Of a stretch of 64,000 nucleotides of DNA, positions 60,773 to 64,000 are shown piece by piece. Both the position numbers and the translations under genes were made by a program. Positions within the stretch are counted from its first letter, which is position 1. Every line of letters starts with the position of its first letter. Below the pieces are notes generated by a model. That model had not been told where the DNA came from and ran no database searches. It was given only the letters and a program-made list of their open reading frames with translations. Origin of the DNA: Microcella putealis (GTDB lineage: Bacteria > Actinomycetota > Actinomycetes > Actinomycetales > Microbacteriaceae); NCBI RefSeq assembly GCF_004216575.1, contig NZ_SGWW01000001.1:558001-622000 (forward strand). Reading direction: 5' to 3'.

Positions 60773-63700
60773 GTGTCAAGCCACGTGTCCGGTACGGGTG
60801 CCGAGGGCGGCGCCTCCGGTGAGTTCGGTGCTAACGAATGGCTCGTCGATGAGCTGTACGAGCAGTACCGCGAGAACAAAGAGTCGGTCGACCCCTCGTG
60901 GTGGCCGATCCTCGAAAAGTACGAGCAGTCGTCCACCGAGCGGGCGACCGCGAGCGCCCCGACCGCTGTCGCGGTTGCAGAGGCCACACCGGTGACAGCC
61001 ACCACGGTCACCGACGACGACCCCACGACGGCGCTGCCAAGCGGGTCGACGGGCGGCTCGGTCGGCTCGGTCAGCATCGGCTCGGCGCCCGTGACGGGCA
61101 GCCAGCCGGTCGCGAAGACCACCTCGATCGCTCCGCAGCCCCAGCCCATTCCGGCGCAGGCACCCGCCACGGCCCCCGCTCCGGTGGCCGACGAGGCGGC
61201 GGCAGAGAAAGAAGACGAGGTCACGCCGCTGCGCGGCATGGCGAAGACGCTGGCGACGAACATGGATGCGTCGCTGACGGTTCCGACGGCAACCAGCGTT
61301 CGCACGATCCCCGCCAAGCTGATGATCGACAACCGCATCGTCATCAACAACCACCTGAAGCGTGCCCGCGGCGGCAAGGTGTCGTTCACCCACCTGATCG
61401 CGTGGGCCATGGTGCGGGCGCTGCGCGAGTTCCCGAGCCAGAACGTCTACTACGACGAGCACGACGGCAAGCCGGTCGTCGTGACGCCGGCCCACATCAA
61501 CCTCGGCATCGCGATCGATATCCCGAAGCCCGACGGCACGCGTGCCCTACTGGTTCCCGGAATCAAGAAGACCGAGTCGATGACGTTCGGCGAGTTCCAC
61601 GCCGCCTACGAAGACGTCGTGAAGCGCGCCCGCGACAACAAGCTCGCCGCTGCCGACTTCCAGGGCAACACGATCTCACTCACGAACCCGGGCGGCATCG
61701 GCACCGTGCACTCGGTGCCGCGCCTCATGAAGGGGCAGGGCGCCATCATCGGTGCGGGCGCTCTCGAGTACCCCGCCGAGTTCCAGGGCATGTCGCAGGC
61801 GACACTCGCCGAGCTCGGCGTCGGCAAGACGATCACGTTGACGAGCACCTACGACCATCGCGTCATTCAGGGCGCCGGCAGCGGCGAGTTCTTGAAGAAG
61901 GTGCACGAGCTGCTGATCGGTCAGCGCGACTTCTACGAGGGAATCTTCGCCGACCTGCGCATCCCGTACGACCCGATTCACTGGGCGCAAGACATTCACG
62001 TTGACCTCGCCGACGAGGTCAACAAGACGGCGCGCGTTCACGAGCTGATCAACTCGTTCCGGGTGCGCGGGCACATGATGGCCGACGTCGACCCGCTCGC
62101 CTACCAGCAGCGCAGCCACCCCGACCTCGACATCTCGAGCCACGGCCTCACCTTCTGGGACCTCGACCGCGAGTTCGTCACCGGCGGCTTCGGGGGCAAG
62201 CGCACGATGCTGCTGCGCGAGATTCTCGGTGTGTTGCGCGACACGTATTGCCGCACGGTGGGCATCGAGTACATGCACATCCAAGACCCCGAGCAGCGAC
62301 GCTGGTTCCAGACGCGGCTCGAGAAGCCGTACCAGAAGCCGACGCACGATGAGCAGATGCGCATCCTGGGCAAGCTCAACCAGGCCGAGGCGTTCGAAAC
62401 CTTCCTGCAGACGAAGTATGTCGGCCAGAAGCGCTTCAGCCTTGAGGGTGGCGAGTCGCTGATTCCGCTGCTCGACGAGGTCGTGCAGCAGGCCGCCGAC
62501 AACGAGCTCGACGAGGTCGCCATCGGCATGGCGCACCGCGGTCGCCTCAACGTGCTCGCCAACATCGCGGGCAAGACGTACGGCCAGATCTTCCGCGAGT
62601 TCGAGGGCACGCAAGACCCCCGCAACGTGCAGGGCTCGGGTGACGTCAAGTACCACCTCGGCACGCAAGGCACCTTCACCTCGGCGACGGGTAAAGAGAT
62701 CGAGGTCTACCTCGCCGCGAACCCCTCGCACCTCGAGGCCGTCAACGGCGTGCTCGAGGGCATCGTGCGCGCCAAGCAAGACCGCAAGGGCGACGGCAAG
62801 TTCGGCACGCTGCCCGTGCTCGTGCACGGCGACGCGGCCATGGCCGGCCAGGGTGTCGTGTTCGAGACCCTGCAGTTGTCGCAGCTGCGCGGCTACCGCA
62901 CGGGTGGCACGGTGCACGTGGTCGTCAACAACCAGGTGGGCTTCACCACGCCCCCCGGCGAGGCGCGCTCGTCGATCTACTCGACCGACGTCGCCAAGAC
63001 GATCCAGGCCCCGATCTTCCACGTCAACGGGGATGACCCCGAGGCCGTGGTTCGTGTCGCCGAGATCGCCTACGCCTACCGCGCCGAGTTCAAGCGTGAC
63101 GTGATCATCGACCTCGTCTGCTACCGCCGCCGCGGCCACAACGAGGGCGACGACCCCTCGATGACGCAGCCGCTCATGTACAACCTCATTGAGGCCAAGC
63201 GCAGCGTGCGCACGCTCTACACCGAGGCGCTCGTCGGCCGCGGTGACATCACCGAAGAAGAGTTCGAGAACGCGCACAAAGACTTCCAAGACCGCCTGGA
63301 GGTCGCGTTCGCTGAGACGCACGCCGCGCAGACCGGCTCCATCCCGGTCGTCGGCGGCGAGACGCCGTCTGACGAAGGCCTGGTTGGTGAGCCGGAAACG
63401 ACCGGCGTTGACATTTCGGTCATTCAGCACATCGGAGACGCCCACGACAACCCGCCCGCCGGCTTCACGGTGCACACGAAGCTGCAGGCGATGCTGAAGA
63501 AGCGCGTCGAGATGAGCCGCAACGGCGGCATCGACTGGGGCTTCGGCGAACTGCTCGCCCTCGGCTCGCTGCTCATGGAGGGCACGCCGGTGCGCATGGC
63601 GGGTCAAGACTCGCGGCGCGGCACCTTCGTGCAGCGCCACGCGGTGCTGCACGACCGCTCGAACGGCCAAGAGTGGCTGCCGCTCGCGAACCTCAGCGAG

Positions 63701-64000
63701 AACCAGGCGAAGTTCTGGATCTACGACTCGCTGCTCAGCGAGTACGCCGCCATGGGCTTCGAGTACGGCTACTCGGTCGAGCGCCCCGACGCGCTCGTGC
63801 TCTGGGAGGCGCAGTTCGGCGACTTCGCCAACGGCGCGCAGACGATCATCGACGAGTTCATCTCGTCGGCCGAGCAGAAGTGGAACCAGCGCTCGAGCGT
63901 CGTGCTGCTCTTGCCGCACGGCTACGAGGGCCAGGGCCCTGACCACTCGTCGGCCCGCATCGAGCGCTTCCTGCAGCTCGCGGCAGAAGACAACATGACG
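60773..64000 (+). CDS. kgd: Multifunctional 2-oxoglutarate enzyme Kgd (5' part)
   Basis: 1076 residues are visible; the family is about 1230-1270 residues, so the 3' end lies outside the window. The fused actinobacterial enzyme combines E1 2-oxoglutarate decarboxylase/dehydrogenase with an E2-type succinyltransferase domain. The order is an N-terminal E1 helix ([17 protein letters not shown], residues 17-33), a Thr/Ala/Pro linker (about 60-145), the E2 catalytic domain (ending [16 protein letters not shown], about 370), and E1 from about 410. E1 motifs include [19 protein letters not shown] [15 protein letters not shown] and the ThDP-site GDAAMAGQG. There is no lipoyl domain, as expected. GTG is chosen because MSSHVSGTG is the usual start. 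Confidence 0.96.
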   Translation, partial: MSSHVSGTGAEGGASGEFGANEWLVDELYEQYRENKESVDPSWWPILEKYEQSSTERATASAPTAVAVAEATPVTATTVTDDDPTTALPSGSTGGSVGSVSIGSAPVTGSQPVAKTTSIAPQPQPIPAQAPATAPAPVADEAAAEKEDEVTPLRGMAKTLATNMDASLTVPTATSVRTIPAKLMIDNRIVINNHLKRARGGKVSFTHLIAWAMVRALREFPSQNVYYDEHDGKPVVVTPAHINLGIAIDIPKPDGTRALLVPGIKKTESMTFGEFHAAYEDVVKRARDNKLAAADFQGNTISLTNPGGIGTVHSVPRLMKGQGAIIGAGALEYPAEFQGMSQATLAELGVGKTITLTSTYDHRVIQGAGSGEFLKKVHELLIGQRDFYEGIFADLRIPYDPIHWAQDIHVDLADEVNKTARVHELINSFRVRGHMMADVDPLAYQQRSHPDLDISSHGLTFWDLDREFVTGGFGGKRTMLLREILGVLRDTYCRTVGIEYMHIQDPEQRRWFQTRLEKPYQKPTHDEQMRILGKLNQAEAFETFLQTKYVGQKRFSLEGGESLIPLLDEVVQQAADNELDEVAIGMAHRGRLNVLANIAGKTYGQIFREFEGTQDPRNVQGSGDVKYHLGTQGTFTSATGKEIEVYLAANPSHLEAVNGVLEGIVRAKQDRKGDGKFGTLPVLVHGDAAMAGQGVVFETLQLSQLRGYRTGGTVHVVVNNQVGFTTPPGEARSSIYSTDVAKTIQAPIFHVNGDDPEAVVRVAEIAYAYRAEFKRDVIIDLVCYRRRGHNEGDDPSMTQPLMYNLIEAKRSVRTLYTEALVGRGDITEEEFENAHKDFQDRLEVAFAETHAAQTGSIPVVGGETPSDEGLVGEPETTGVDISVIQHIGDAHDNPPAGFTVHTKLQAMLKKRVEMSRNGGIDWGFGELLALGSLLMEGTPVRMAGQDSRRGTFVQRHAVLHDRSNGQEWLPLANLSENQAKFWIYDSLLSEYAAMGFEYGYSVERPDALVLWEAQFGDFANGAQTIIDEFISSAEQKWNQRSSVVLLLPHGYEGQGPDHSSARIERFLQLAAEDNMT

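Noticed and set aside
61676..63946. A long minus-strand frame opposite kgd
   Set aside because: Shadow of a strongly conserved enzyme; no ribosome site or domain.
1..64000. Mobile elements, prophage genes or integration sites
   Set aside because: No transposase, integrase, phage structural gene or flanking direct repeats were seen. The two tRNA genes have no integrase or repeated 3' end nearby.

Overview
The window is chromosomal DNA of a high-GC actinobacterium, most likely a member of the Microbacteriaceae. Four things point there: the strong GC codon bias, the fused 2-oxoglutarate enzyme Kgd, the paired clpP1/clpP2 genes, and a translational-type T-box in front of ileS. The calls come from reading the sequence and from family knowledge; no database search was run. 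I see no CRISPR array, insertion sequence, prophage or rRNA. Start codons are inferred from ribosome binding sites, from the -10 boxes of apparent leaderless promoters, and from family N-termini.

Bases 1-6.1 kb are a minus-strand housekeeping operon (ileS, folC, a DUF4233 membrane protein, ndk) under an isoleucine T-box. From 6.2 to 12.1 kb, plus-strand genes encode a cysteine-repeat LPXTG surface protein, an MHS-type transporter, valS, an acetyltransferase and a small protein. A folded inverted repeat at 12.1-12.2 kb lies before a small gene and an ArsR-type regulator. That regulator is divergent from an M3 metallopeptidase, across an intergenic region built from TTGCAA hexamers every 14 bp. 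From 15.3 to 20.9 kb come a Met/Cys-rich copper-type helical bundle protein, an Eis-type acetyltransferase behind a membrane protein with a ribbon-helix-helix-like tail, a BenE transporter, a PNPOx-family flavoprotein and an anchored alpha/beta hydrolase.

Protein quality control occupies 21-27 kb: clpX, then tig-clpP1-clpP2, with a CopC copper protein and a partner membrane protein in between. tRNA-Pro(UGG) and tRNA-Gly(UCC) follow. At 27-31 kb there is a MASE1-SpoIIE phosphatase and an ECF sigma factor with its putative membrane-bound regulator, divergent from a 1198-residue zinc-ribbon membrane protein. Next are Dps, an amidohydrolase, a PaiB-like protein, Nei, RpiB and an SDR dehydrogenase. 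A flavin oxidase with a cupin is divergent from amylosucrase. PepN, MscS, a group II truncated hemoglobin and a DUF2510 protein complete this stretch.

Bases 49.6-56.5 kb hold a tightly overlapping accD1-accA1-fadE-maoC-citE operon, in the order of the Mycobacterium tuberculosis Rv2502c-Rv2498c leucine/itaconate catabolism locus. A divergent TetR gene has two identical-arm palindromic operators next to it and is probably transcribed as a leaderless mRNA. The window ends with two overlapping CNNM/CBS proteins, a GuaB1-type GMP reductase, and kgd, which runs off the right edge.
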